DNA from: Myxococcales bacterium | GTDB taxonomy: Bacteria; Myxococcota_A; Polyangia; Polyangiales; JAFGIB01 | Length of the DNA stretch: 64,000 nucleotides | Assembly: GCA_029880325.1 (NCBI GenBank) | Contig: JAOUOP010000005.1 | Span: 62,001 to 126,000, forward strand | Direction of reading: 5' to 3' | Shown: piece after piece, positions 11,540-20,714 of the stretch | How the letters are laid out: every line of letters starts with the position of its first letter | How positions within the stretch are numbered: the first letter of the stretch is position 1 | Program-made: the position numbers and the translations under genes | The notes under the pieces: model-generated | Databases searched by the model: none | Seen by the model: only the letters and a program-made list of their open reading frames with translations | Told to the model about the DNA's origin: nothing

Positions 11540-11624
11540 ATGCTGCTGTCATTGGGGGGTGACGCTCGGGGGCTCGCCGGGGGACGACCTGGGGCCTTGT
11601 CCTCTTAGCTTAGCCCCAAAACGG

Positions 11625-14600
11625 TCACGATCCGAGCGCAATGCCGATGCGCTTGCGCAGATCGAAATAGGCCTCGGAGGTGCTGTAGGCCATCAGCTCG
11701 GCGACCCGCTCCCGACGGCTGACGCTGGAGGAGTCCTCGGGGCTGGCCTCGATGACGGCGTTGGCGATCTTCAGGTCGTTGCTCAGGACGAAGCCAATAC
11801 GATCGGCGCTGAGGTCGATGCCGGCCATCCAGCGCTTCATATCGAGCTCGGGAGCGGCCTCGACCAGCTTCTGGGTCATCGAGCGCAGGGCGTCGCGCTG
11901 GGGGCCCGTGAGGTTGTGCTGAATGGCCGCCAGGCACTCCTTGACCTGCGGTTCCATGTTGGGCGGCACCGGGAAGCGCGGGGCGACGGTGCGGATCGCG
12001 CCCAAGAGCCATGCCCGAAGCCCGGTGCCCGTGGGCACCAGCTGGCGCAGGAAGTGACCGGCGCGGAAGTAGCTCAGGTGACGGCCCGCGACGAAGGCCA
12101 GCGCCTGCTGGGGCCCGCCCGCCTTGGCACCCTGGCCGATGCCGATCGAGGGCGGCACCGCGAAGAGGAAGGAGAGACCGCCGGCGTCGTGCTGACAGTC
12201 GTAGACCGGCGGCAGATGCGTGGTCATGGTGTCGGCCACGTGGGCGAGCATGCGGCCCATGGCCGTGGTGTCGTGGGCCGGGTCGATGCGGTCGCGGTCG
12301 CGCACCGAGAACGCCGCCAGCTTCTGGCTCTGGGTGGCCACCACCGCCGGCTGTAGTGTCGCGAAGATCGCCGTCAAGTAGGCGTCCTGTCCGGGGTGCA
12401 GGACGTTGTTGCGCCACAGCTCGTCGGTGATCGGCTGCTTGGTCTTGGCCAGGCGCGAGAGGCGATACTTCTTGAAGAACTTCTCCTCGTCGCCGTCGGC
12501 CACCTTCAGGCAGCGCAGGGCCTGGCACATGCACCAGCTTTCATCGGGACGCTTGGCGCTGGTGTAGATCTTGCGCAGGGCCTGCAGCGACTCGACGCGC
12601 GCCGGTTCCTTACCCAGGTAATAGCGATGGGCGGCCACGGCGCGGTCGAAGAAGCGCTTGGGCTCCTTGGTGTAGATCGCGGTCAGCATCTGGCGGCGAT
12701 CTTCGTTGTCGGGCTCCAGCGAAAGCGCTTCCTCGAAGATCGACAGCGCCTCGGCCAGCCGCCCCAGGCGGGTCTGGATCACGTGGGCCCGGGCGCTCAT
12801 CAGACCGGCGATCTTGGAGTCGCTGGCGTCGGCGCTGCGCAGCCTCTCGATGCGGCCCTGGTAGGCGCGCTCGAGGCGATCCCAGTCCTGGTTCTCGGTC
12901 AGGCAAGCGACCAGGCCCTCGAACTGACTGTCGCCGTCGGCGCCGATCATATTCGACAGCGCCGCTTCGTAGTAGTTGGCGGCCTCGTCGAAGCGCCCCA
13001 ACTCGAGGTGAGCGATGGATGCGGCGGTGTTGTAGTACTTGGCCTTCTGGGCCGCTTCGCCGACCATTTCGGCGATACGCAAGATGACCTCGATCAGCCG
13101 CGGCCAGTCCTGTGCGTCGGAGTAGACGCCCATCAACTTGGTCAAGAGGTTCCGGTTGTCCGGCTTGACGTCGAGCGCCATCACGTAGGTCTGCGAGGCG
13201 GCATCGCGATCGCGGATCTTGTCGAGGAAGACGTCACCGGTCTTGACCAGCAGTTCGAAGATGGTGTCCTCGTCGCTGGTGCGCCGCGAACGCAGCTGCA
13301 GGAGGTTGATGACCTCGTTCCAGTCGCGCGCCGCTTCGTGGGCCCGCGTCAGGGCCTCGAGCGCCTCGGGATCCTCGGCGCGCAGCTCGAGTACGTGGTT
13401 GAAGCTCTCGATGGCGCGCTTGGTGTGCTTGTTGGCCAGCTGGGCTTCGCCGCGCTCGCGGTGCACCCGCGCCCGTTCGCTATCGTCGAGCTCGGCCTCG
13501 AACTTCTTGAGGATGCGGTCGTGGAGGCGCTCGGCCGAGGCGAAGTCGCCGGCCTCCATCACGATCGCCGCGTGGCGCCGGCTGTATTCGAGGTCGTCGG
13601 GCAGCAGATCGCGCGCCTTTTCGTAGCAGCCAACCGCTTCGTCCATCTTGCTGAGGTTCTTGTAGGCATCGCCCACCTCGGTGCACAGCTGGGCGGCTTC
13701 GGCCGGCGGCAGCTCGTCGAGCCGGCCCTTGACCGACTCGTAGTACTCGACGCCCTGCTCGGTCTCGCCCTCACCCAGGGCGATGCGCGACAGCCCCACG
13801 GCAGCCACGGTGCTGGTTGGGTCGAGTTCCAGGGCCTCTTCGAAGGCGACCTTGGCCTCGTCTCCCTCGTGTAGCTGGTCGCGGTAGAGGGCGCCGAGTT
13901 CGGTCAGGAGCGCGGCACGCTTGAGTTCGCCATCGGCGATGCCAATGCCGTGGATGAGCATCTCGGCCGCACCGCGGGCATCGCCGCGCTGCATGTAAAT
14001 CTCGCGCAGCGCCTCGGCCGCTTCGGCAGCGTACTTGTTGAGGTCCAGGGCCTTTTTGTAGCGGCTGATGGCGCTCTCGCGGTCGCCGGCCTCGCGCAGC
14101 AGGTTGCCGGCTCGCACCCACAGTTGAGCCTGTTTCTGCTCGTCCTGTTCCTGCTCGGCCAGGCGCTCGACGGCGTCGACGGCCGCCGCGGCATCACCGG
14201 AGACGGCGTTGAGCCGCGCCAACTCGCTGAGCGCCTCGGGCTGCAGATCGTTGATCGACAGCACCTCCTCGTACATCTCCATGGCGCGGTCGGGAGAGCC
14301 GATGTCGACACTGAGCACGCGTGCCGCCTGCAACATCAGGTCGATCTTCTGCTGCTCGTTTGCGACGGCCGCGGCCTGGCGGTCGAGGGCTTCGACCACG
14401 TCCTCGAAGCGCTGCAGGTGCCGGTAGATACGCGCCAGGGCGGCGTTGGCCGCGTCGTGGGCGGCGTCGACGGCGACGATGTCCTCGAAGCACTGGGCGG
14501 CGCCGGCGTGGTCGACGAACTCCTCTTCGAGGATCAGGCCGATGCGCTCGAGCAGGCCGATGCGCTGCTTGGGCGTGGTGGCCAGCTCGACCTGGGAGCG

Positions 14601-17600
14601 CAGGCTCTCGAGCAATCCCTCGTAGTTGCCGGCGGCGCTGTAGACGCGCTCGAGACCCTGCAGGGCCTCGCCGTTGCGCGGGTCCAGCTCGAGCAGTGCG
14701 GCGTAGTGCGCGGCGGCCTTGGCCACGTCCTGTAGCTGCTGCTCATAGAGTTCGCCCAGGCGCTTGTGCACGCTGCCGCGGGCATCGCCCTTGAGCGTAT
14801 CGAGGCGGCTTTCCAGCACGTCGCGCAGGGCCGACCAATCTTGCTGGGCACCCAGGATTTCGGCGAGCGCCGACTGCGCCACAGGATGGGCCGGGTCCTC
14901 GGCCAGAACCTGCTCCAGGTGGCTGCGGGCCTGGGGCCCATCGCCGAGCTTGTTGGCGATGATCACGGCGGCCTCGGCGCGATGCTCGCGCGCCTTGACC
15001 GGACTCGACTCCTTGTCGGCCCACTGCAGCAGCGTCGCCGCCAGCTCACCCCAACTCTGCGAGTCGCGGTAGAGGTCGATGACGCCCTCGTAGGCGGCGC
15101 TCGACGCCGCGTCGACGTTCAGGGCCTGGGAGTAGCAGCTGAGGGCGAAGTCGGGGCGGTGGATGCGGTCGCCGTACCAGCGGCCCATGCGCACGTAGGT
15201 GCGGACCAGCTCCGCCAGGTCGGCTTCGCGCTGGGCGGCGGCCTCGGCGGCATCGCGCTCGGCGAACGAAGCCACCAGCTCGGCGGCCTCCGAAAGCTGC
15301 GACTCGGCGGCCTCGAGCTGGGCGCGCTCTTCCTCCGTGTAGGATGGCTCGGCGTCAGTCGGATGCTGACCCTCGACCAGCAGACGACGGTCAGCCGCCT
15401 CCTGCTCGGCCACCGAGACCCGCGCCTGGGCCTCGTCAAAAGCGCTCTGCACCTCGAGCATATTCGCCCGCGCGCTCTCGACGGCCTCGCTGGCCGCCAC
15501 GTGATGCTCTTCCAGGGTCGTGGCCTGCTCGACCAGCGATTCGGCCTCGCCAGCCAGCGCCTCGAGCTGCTCGGCTTGCTCGTCGCTGGGTTCTTCGCCG
15601 GCTTCTTCCTCGAGCTTTTCGTAGGCCTCCACCTTGGTCTCGGCCTCGGCGTGCTTCTCGGCGGCCTCGGCCTCGATCGCTTCGGCCTTTTGTGTGGCTT
15701 CGCCCAGCGTCTGGGCCGCCTGTTCGAGCTTGGCTTCGAGTTCGGTCAGCTCCTGCTGGGCGCTCTCGAGGGCCGCCTCGGCCTGCTGCAGCTGCGCCTC
15801 CTGGCCGGCCTGGTCGGCGACGTCCTGCTCGCGGCGGGCGTCGCGCTGGGCGTCGATGGCCGTGCGCACCTGCTCCAGCTGTCCCTGGGCCTCCTCCAGC
15901 TGAGCCTGGGCAGCCTGGCGCTGCTCTTCCTCGTCGGTGAAGAGCGCCGCCTGGGCCTCCTGGGCCGACTGGCTAAGCATCTCCAGGACCTCGGCCCAGC
16001 GCGCCTCTTGGCTGCCGGCGATGCGCTCGATCTCGCGAACCGCCTTGTCGTCCGACAGGTCACTGATCAACGCCTGGGTGTAGGCCACCAGCGCGTTTTC
16101 GGGGTCACGAAGCTGGTTTTCGTAGATCGAGGCCACCTCGCGCAGCAACCTTTGGCGCGCCTCGGCGTCTTCTTCGTTTTCGACGCGGTCGAGCAGGATC
16201 TCGAGCAGCCCCTCGTGGTCGCCCGAGGCGCGCTTGGCCGTCTCCACACCACGCAGGGCCGCGCTGTTATCGGGGTCGAGTTCCAGGATCTGTTGGTAGG
16301 CCGCCTCGGCGCGCAGGGCTTCTTTTGCCTCGGTCTCGTAGATGCGCGCCACGCGCAGCAAAAGCGCAATGCGCGTGATGCCCTCGGCCGCGTTGGCCGC
16401 TTCCGTCAGCGCTTCGGCCACTCGCGGCCAGGCACCGGACTCGGCGGCCAGCTCTTCGAGGGCGTCAGCCCAGGTGGTGTCGTCGGGGTTGCCGAGCAGG
16501 CCGGCCTTGGCCTCGCCATAGGCCACCTCGTCGAGCGGCTTCTGCACGCGCGGCTTCGAGGTCGCCCCCTCGAGCGCCTCCAGTAACTCCTGGGCGCTGC
16601 CGAAGCGCTCGGCCGGATCCTTGGCCAGGGCCCTGAGTACCAGGTTGTCGAGCTGCTCGGAGACCCAGCCCTTGCGCGCGTGGGCCGAGGGCGGCGTCGG
16701 CGCGGCCGACAGGTGCTGGGCGATCACGTCGATGGCGCTGTCGCCCTCGAAGGGCGGCTTGCCGGCCAGGGCTTCGTACATCAGCGTGCCCATCTGGTAG
16801 ATGTCGCTGCGTACGTCGGTCTCGAGCCCGCGCGCCTGCTCGGGCGCGATCGCCTTGGGCGTGCCGAAGACCGGCAGCAGGCCCGTGGCGGTGGCTGCCT
16901 GCTGTATGCGCGTCAGCAGACGATCGGCGCCGCCGTCGACCAACACGCCGGTCGGCTCGCTGCGCCCCTCGTCGCTCTTGGGGCGCATCACGAAGACGTT
17001 TTCGACTTTCACGTCGCCGTGCACCAGGCCGCGGCGATGCAGCGCGCCCAGGCCCAGCAACACGCCGGTGAAAATCGGGCGCGCCTCGTTGACGTGCAGG
17101 CTGCCGGTGCGCTTGATGCGGTCGGCCAGGGTCTGACCCGTCAAATATTCGGCGGCCACCCAGGGACGCCGGTCGTCGAGCTGGCCGACGGAAAAGATCG
17201 GAACCAATCCCGGCGCCTCGAGGGTTTGCATTACGCGCGAGGCGGTGGTGAAGCGATGGACGGCGCCGCGGTCGCGGGCGTACTGGGGGCGGATCACCTT
17301 GAGCGCCGCGCGCTGGCTGTCGGCTTCTTCGCCGTCGCCCTCGCGCTCGGCCAGGTACACCACGCTCAGACCGCCCTCGCCGATCTTCTTGACGATCTTC
17401 ATGCCGCCAACGCGCGCGCCGGGCTTCAGCTCGCCGTTGGGAGCGCTGTTCACGGTCTGACGCAAACCGGCATCGGCACCGTCGGCACTCAAGAGGATGG
17501 CGTCGACCAACGCGTCGATCGCTTCCTGATCGTTGCAGTAGCCCACCAGGGAACGCGCAAAGGCGCCCTTGGTGCCTGTACCCCCCACGACTTCCGGATC

Positions 17601-17699
17601 AAATCCGAGAATATTCGAGCTAAGGGCCATCAGGCCGTCGAGATCGAAGAGCCGCTCGAGCTCTCCCTGCAGTACTTCCATTATCGAATCGCTGGCCAT
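11625..17699 (-). CDS. giant pseudokinase-like TPR scaffold protein (2024 aa)
   Basis: Residues 1-80 form a small all-helical domain (DGLMALSSNILGFDPEVVGG, KGAFARSLVGYCNDQEAIDA) whose pattern recalls effector-associated adaptor domains. Residues 100-375 are a Ser/Thr-kinase fold: G-loop GEGGLSVVY (107-115), Lys134, catalytic loop HGDVKVEN (227-234), and APEQ (285-288). However, HRD reads HGD, DFG reads DGG (255-257), and the alpha-C glutamate is not apparent in RFTTASRVMQTL, so activity is doubtful. About 40 TPR-like helical repeats follow, interrupted near residues 590-840 by a very Gln/Glu/Ala-rich coiled coil. The last 300 residues form an unrecognised domain (FAVPPSIGIGQGAKAG, FVAGRHLSYFRAGHFLRQL). 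GAGGA lies about 8 nt before the ATG. It probably works as a signalling or assembly scaffold. Confidence 0.88.
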   Translation of the reverse strand: MASDSIMEVLQGELERLFDLDGLMALSSNILGFDPEVVGGTGTKGAFARSLVGYCNDQEAIDALVDAILLSADGADAGLRQTVNSAPNGELKPGARVGGMKIVKKIGEGGLSVVYLAEREGDGEEADSQRAALKVIRPQYARDRGAVHRFTTASRVMQTLEAPGLVPIFSVGQLDDRRPWVAAEYLTGQTLADRIKRTGSLHVNEARPIFTGVLLGLGALHRRGLVHGDVKVENVFVMRPKSDEGRSEPTGVLVDGGADRLLTRIQQAATATGLLPVFGTPKAIAPEQARGLETDVRSDIYQMGTLMYEALAGKPPFEGDSAIDVIAQHLSAAPTPPSAHARKGWVSEQLDNLVLRALAKDPAERFGSAQELLEALEGATSKPRVQKPLDEVAYGEAKAGLLGNPDDTTWADALEELAAESGAWPRVAEALTEAANAAEGITRIALLLRVARIYETEAKEALRAEAAYQQILELDPDNSAALRGVETAKRASGDHEGLLEILLDRVENEEDAEARQRLLREVASIYENQLRDPENALVAYTQALISDLSDDKAVREIERIAGSQEARWAEVLEMLSQSAQEAQAALFTDEEEQRQAAQAQLEEAQGQLEQVRTAIDAQRDARREQDVADQAGQEAQLQQAEAALESAQQELTELEAKLEQAAQTLGEATQKAEAIEAEAAEKHAEAETKVEAYEKLEEEAGEEPSDEQAEQLEALAGEAESLVEQATTLEEHHVAASEAVESARANMLEVQSAFDEAQARVSVAEQEAADRRLLVEGQHPTDAEPSYTEEERAQLEAAESQLSEAAELVASFAERDAAEAAAQREADLAELVRTYVRMGRWYGDRIHRPDFALSCYSQALNVDAASSAAYEGVIDLYRDSQSWGELAATLLQWADKESSPVKAREHRAEAAVIIANKLGDGPQARSHLEQVLAEDPAHPVAQSALAEILGAQQDWSALRDVLESRLDTLKGDARGSVHKRLGELYEQQLQDVAKAAAHYAALLELDPRNGEALQGLERVYSAAGNYEGLLESLRSQVELATTPKQRIGLLERIGLILEEEFVDHAGAAQCFEDIVAVDAAHDAANAALARIYRHLQRFEDVVEALDRQAAAVANEQQKIDLMLQAARVLSVDIGSPDRAMEMYEEVLSINDLQPEALSELARLNAVSGDAAAAVDAVERLAEQEQDEQKQAQLWVRAGNLLREAGDRESAISRYKKALDLNKYAAEAAEALREIYMQRGDARGAAEMLIHGIGIADGELKRAALLTELGALYRDQLHEGDEAKVAFEEALELDPTSTVAAVGLSRIALGEGETEQGVEYYESVKGRLDELPPAEAAQLCTEVGDAYKNLSKMDEAVGCYEKARDLLPDDLEYSRRHAAIVMEAGDFASAERLHDRILKKFEAELDDSERARVHRERGEAQLANKHTKRAIESFNHVLELRAEDPEALEALTRAHEAARDWNEVINLLQLRSRRTSDEDTIFELLVKTGDVFLDKIRDRDAASQTYVMALDVKPDNRNLLTKLMGVYSDAQDWPRLIEVILRIAEMVGEAAQKAKYYNTAASIAHLELGRFDEAANYYEAALSNMIGADGDSQFEGLVACLTENQDWDRLERAYQGRIERLRSADASDSKIAGLMSARAHVIQTRLGRLAEALSIFEEALSLEPDNEDRRQMLTAIYTKEPKRFFDRAVAAHRYYLGKEPARVESLQALRKIYTSAKRPDESWCMCQALRCLKVADGDEEKFFKKYRLSRLAKTKQPITDELWRNNVLHPGQDAYLTAIFATLQPAVVATQSQKLAAFSVRDRDRIDPAHDTTAMGRMLAHVADTMTTHLPPVYDCQHDAGGLSFLFAVPPSIGIGQGAKAGGPQQALAFVAGRHLSYFRAGHFLRQLVPTGTGLRAWLLGAIRTVAPRFPVPPNMEPQVKECLAAIQHNLTGPQRDALRSMTQKLVEAAPELDMKRWMAGIDLSADRIGFVLSNDLKIANAVIEASPEDSSSVSRRERVAELMAYSTSEAYFDLRKRIGIALGS

Positions 17700-17977
17700 G
17701 GCGTTCAGTCCTCAGTGCTCCACAGACCCTTTGGGGGGCCGTAGCCTACTCAAAACCCGCGCTCGGCTCTTCAATTAAAGCGCGACCGCGGGATCGTGCG
17801 GGTCCGGTTCGGCACTCTACCGTAGGTGGATGTACGGAATCTACACATGTTCGGGGGCTAATGACGGCGATCGTCAAGCATGGGGCCCCGTCCGCCCGCT
17901 CCGGCACTGTTCGTTTGAATAGGTGTGTAGAGACCGCGGTGCGGATCGTGCCGCCGGTCGAGCGCACGCCGGCGCCA

Positions 17978-18292
17978 TCAGCGGGCGCCAGCGGCGACCA
18001 GGCGGACCGAGACCACCGCCTGCGACCCCTCGAAAGCGGCCCGCAGCTGGCAGCCCAGGCGCTGATCCGAACTGGCCCCGAGCATCTGGAGCAAACGCGT
18101 TTCATCGGCGTCGGGCGGCACGAGTCCGTCGCCCCCCTGGTGGATGCGCACCAGGCAGCGGGCGCAGTTGGCCGCGCGGCAGCTGACCGCGAGCACTTCG
18201 ACGCGCTCGAGGTCATCGAGGGCGTCGAGCAGGCGCTCGCCCGGCTCGAGCTGCAGCGCGATGCCGGCCGGTTCGATGCGAACGCTCAGCAC
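17978..18292 (-). CDS. plant-type [2Fe-2S] ferredoxin
   Basis: This is a 104-residue ferredoxin. Cys38, Cys43 and Cys46 form the classic C-x4-C-x2-C loop (SCRAANCARC), and Cys81 in LGCQL is the fourth ligand. The N-terminal beta strands (LSVRIEPAGIALQLEPGERL) and the C-terminal strand (AVVSVRLVAA) fit the beta-grasp fold. The start is GTG 18292, 10 bp after the stop of the TPR gene, so the two are probably co-transcribed. A longer in-frame extension would overlap the TPR gene and is low-complexity antisense-like sequence. Its redox partner is not evident. The 278 bp between this gene and the giant scaffold gene contain no other gene. Confidence 0.85.
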   Translation of the reverse strand: MLSVRIEPAGIALQLEPGERLLDALDDLERVEVLAVSCRAANCARCLVRIHQGGDGLVPPDADETRLLQMLGASSDQRLGCQLRAAFEGSQAVVSVRLVAAGAR

Positions 18293-18302
18293 GTCGGCAG
18301 CA

Positions 18303-19580
18303 TCAGCGCAGGGCGTCGATGCGCTTGCGCACGGCCGCCCGATCCAGCTCCCCTTGGCCCTTGAGCGCCTTTTGGTAGTAGTCGCGGGCGGCTTTCTTCT
18401 CACCCCGTGCCGACAGGGCATCGCCGTAGAGCGCCAGGGCTTCGGCCGAGTCCGGGGCGCGTGACAGGGCCTTGTCGAGCAGCGCACCCGACAATAGCGG
18501 CCGCTTCAACGCCAGCCCAAGGCGCGCCGCGGCGATCAGGGGTGCGGCGTTGCGCACGTCCAGATCGGCGGCGCTGCGGTATTGGGTGAAGGCCTGCTCG
18601 GCGCGACCGGTGGCCTCATAGAGCTTGGCCAGGGCCAGCGCCGTGTCGAAGTCATGGGGCGCCAGCGAAAGCGCCTCGCTGAGGATGCGCTCGGCCTCGT
18701 CGGCGCGGCCCAGGGTGACCAGGGCGCTGCCATAATGGGCGGTGGCCACCGGATGCTTGGGGTGCTCCTTCAGAAAGCGAGCAAGCCCCGCCTCGGCGGC
18801 CGCCGCATCACCGACCTGCAGCTGGGCGATATGCAGCTCCAGGGCCGGGGCGCCGAAATCACGGCGACCGGTCTGGGCGCGCGAGAGCTGCTCCACGGCG
18901 CCCTTGGCGTCGCCGCTGTCGAGCAGGGCGCGGCCCAGCTCCAGCTGCACGTCGGGATCCTCGGGCGCGCGCTCCAGGGCCTTGCGCAGCTCCGCCACCG
19001 CTTCGGACTTGCGGTTTTGGACGCGCGCCAAAAGCCCCAGGCCCAGGTGGGCATCGGCGTGGCCGGCGTCCGCTGCCAGTAGCGCCTTATAGGCCTTGGC
19101 GGCTTCGTCGAAGCGGCCCTGGATGCGCAGGGCATCGGCCCGGGTCAGCTGGGCCTCGATGTTCTTCGGGTCGGTGGCCACAGCCTTGTCGATGTGCTCG
19201 AAGGCGCGCGAGCTGCGGCGCCAGGTCAAAAAGGCCCGCGCCATGCACACGTGCCCGAGCACGTGGTCCGGGTGGGCGCGCTGCAGCTTGGCGCAGGCGG
19301 CGCGGCCGCGGCGGTAATCGTCCTGGGCCAGGTCCACGCCGACCGCCTCGAACAGCACCTCGGGTGAGTCGGGGTGGCGCTTGGCCAGGCGTTTGTAATG
19401 CCCGTCGGCTTCTTTGTAGCGCCCGGCCTCGACCAGGCCCTTTCCCAGGGCGAGCTGGGCCGACAACTGCCCCGGATTGGCCTTGGCAGCCTCGCGGAGG
19501 CGCGGAAGAGCGCCTTCCTGGGCCGACGCAGTCGCGCCCAGAACCACCACCAAGATCACGATAACTGCTTGTAATTTCAC
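18303..19580 (-). CDS. secreted TPR-repeat protein
   Basis: The protein has 425 residues. From the GTG at 19580 it reads (V)KLQAVIVILVVVLGATASAQ, a good Sec signal peptide ending ASAQ, then about ten TPR units (for example LALGKGLVEAGRYKEADGHY, DADAHLGLGLLARVQ-type units, AVATDPKNIEAQLTRADALR). AGGGGA lies 5 nt before this GTG and decides the start over an ATG 18 bp upstream. It is likely a periplasmic or outer-membrane-associated scaffold. It is divergent from bamD and followed by the ferredoxin gene. The interaction partner is unknown. Confidence 0.88.
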   Translation of the reverse strand: MKLQAVIVILVVVLGATASAQEGALPRLREAAKANPGQLSAQLALGKGLVEAGRYKEADGHYKRLAKRHPDSPEVLFEAVGVDLAQDDYRRGRAACAKLQRAHPDHVLGHVCMARAFLTWRRSSRAFEHIDKAVATDPKNIEAQLTRADALRIQGRFDEAAKAYKALLAADAGHADAHLGLGLLARVQNRKSEAVAELRKALERAPEDPDVQLELGRALLDSGDAKGAVEQLSRAQTGRRDFGAPALELHIAQLQVGDAAAAEAGLARFLKEHPKHPVATAHYGSALVTLGRADEAERILSEALSLAPHDFDTALALAKLYEATGRAEQAFTQYRSAADLDVRNAAPLIAAARLGLALKRPLLSGALLDKALSRAPDSAEALALYGDALSARGEKKAARDYYQKALKGQGELDRAAVRKRIDALR

Positions 19581-19712
19581 GTTTTCCCCTACGGGCATCC
19601 ACCACCCCGCGTACGTGCTGGGACGCCCACAGCACCAGGTTTCTTCAAGCTTGAGTGATTTTCAAGGATGTGGCCAAACCTGCGCGCTCTGGTCAAGGCC
19701 GGCGATTGCGGC

Positions 19713-19718
19713 TAAAGC
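19713..19718 (+). promoter_or_regulatory. -10-like TAAAGC before bamD start
   Basis: TAAAGC ends 7 nt before the GTG at 19726. This is a weak match to TATAAT by itself, but it has the same geometry as several other genes in the window. Confidence 0.25.
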
Positions 19719-19725
19719 AGCGCCG

Positions 19726-20589
19726 GTGGACAGCCGTGTGAAGCCAGCGCTTGGCGCGAAACGAGCCATCGGACGCCGAACGTGGCCGCTTTTGTGCTGT
19801 GCGCTGTGGGCCTGTGGCGGCACGGCGGCCGAAGGCGGAAAGGCCTATGGCGACAAGGCCCGCGCCGCCTACCAGACCGCGCTGCTGGAGTTCTACGACG
19901 ACGACTGCTTCGAAGCGGCGCCGATGATGCGCGAGCTGCGGCGCGAGTATCCGGTCAGTCGCTACGCGGCGCTGGCGGACCTGCGGGTGGCCGATTGCCA
20001 CTTCCGGGACGGCGAGTACGCCGAGGCCATCGAGGCCTACAACCACTTCGTGCGCTACCGGCGCTCGCACGTGGAAGTGCCCTACGCGCGCTTTCAAGTG
20101 GCTGCCGCCCACTTCGAGCAGATCCCCTCCGAATGGCTGTTGTCGCCGCCGCGCCACGAGCGCGACCACTACCACGCCGAGGAAGCTCTGCGGCTGCTGC
20201 GGGCCTTCAAGCTCGACTTCCCCGACGACCCGCTGCTGCCCCGGGCCGAGCGCATGGCCCAAGAAGCCATCGAGCTGCTGGCCGCCCACGAACTCTACGT
20301 GGCCAAGTTCTACGCCGACCGCGGCCATCTGCGGGCCGCCATCGGCCGTCTCAACACCCTGATCGGCAGCTTCCCCGGCAGCAGCAAAGAAGCCGAAGCA
20401 TGGCTCTTGCTGGGGCAGAGCTATCAGGAGCTGGGCATGCACGCGCTGGCGCGGGCCCACCTCGACCAGCTGGTCGCTCGTCACCCCAATAGCGACGAGG
20501 CCAACGAAGCGCGCGAGCAGCTGCGATCGCTGCCGGCGGGCGGTGTGCACAAAGATGCATGCCCTGTGCCCAGCGGAAATCCCACCTGA
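19726..20589 (+). CDS. bamD: outer membrane assembly lipoprotein BamD
   Basis: The protein has 287 residues. A short basic N-terminus, hydrophobic segment and lipobox (PLLCCALWAC followed by GG) mark it as a lipoprotein. The mature part has TPR-like repeats typical of BamD/ComL: TALLEFYDDDCFEAAPMMRE, YPVSRYAALADLRVADCHF, YAEAIEAYNHFVRYRRSH and YVAKFYADRGHLRAAIGRL. BamD binds BamA in the periplasm and helps insert beta-barrel proteins. The start is GTG 19726 or GTG 19738; both leave the lipobox intact. A longer open frame upstream runs into the divergent TPR gene and is unlikely to be coding. Confidence 0.9.
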   Translation: MDSRVKPALGAKRAIGRRTWPLLCCALWACGGTAAEGGKAYGDKARAAYQTALLEFYDDDCFEAAPMMRELRREYPVSRYAALADLRVADCHFRDGEYAEAIEAYNHFVRYRRSHVEVPYARFQVAAAHFEQIPSEWLLSPPRHERDHYHAEEALRLLRAFKLDFPDDPLLPRAERMAQEAIELLAAHELYVAKFYADRGHLRAAIGRLNTLIGSFPGSSKEAEAWLLLGQSYQELGMHALARAHLDQLVARHPNSDEANEAREQLRSLPAGGVHKDACPVPSGNPT

Positions 20590-20700
20590 AGCTCGCAGCG
20601 GGCTGCCGCTGGCGCTATCGAAGGATCTGCCGAAATGCACTACACTCTCACGCAAGGTGGTAGCGCTCGGACCGCGGTGGTTGGATCCGGGCGCGCGCGC

Positions 20701-20706
20701 TACGAT
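20701..20706 (+). promoter_or_regulatory. -10-like TACGAT, leaderless-type spacing
   Basis: TACGAT ends 8 nt before the ATG at 20715, with no Shine-Dalgarno between. The expected transcription start is at or next to the start codon. Confidence 0.35.
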
Positions 20707-20714
20707 CGCGAGCG

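Noticed and set aside
12396..16586. Several plus-strand frames of 490-610 codons
   Set aside because: They are antisense to the giant TPR gene, whose codon bias and repeats are clear. Leu/Gly-rich translation is the usual shadow.
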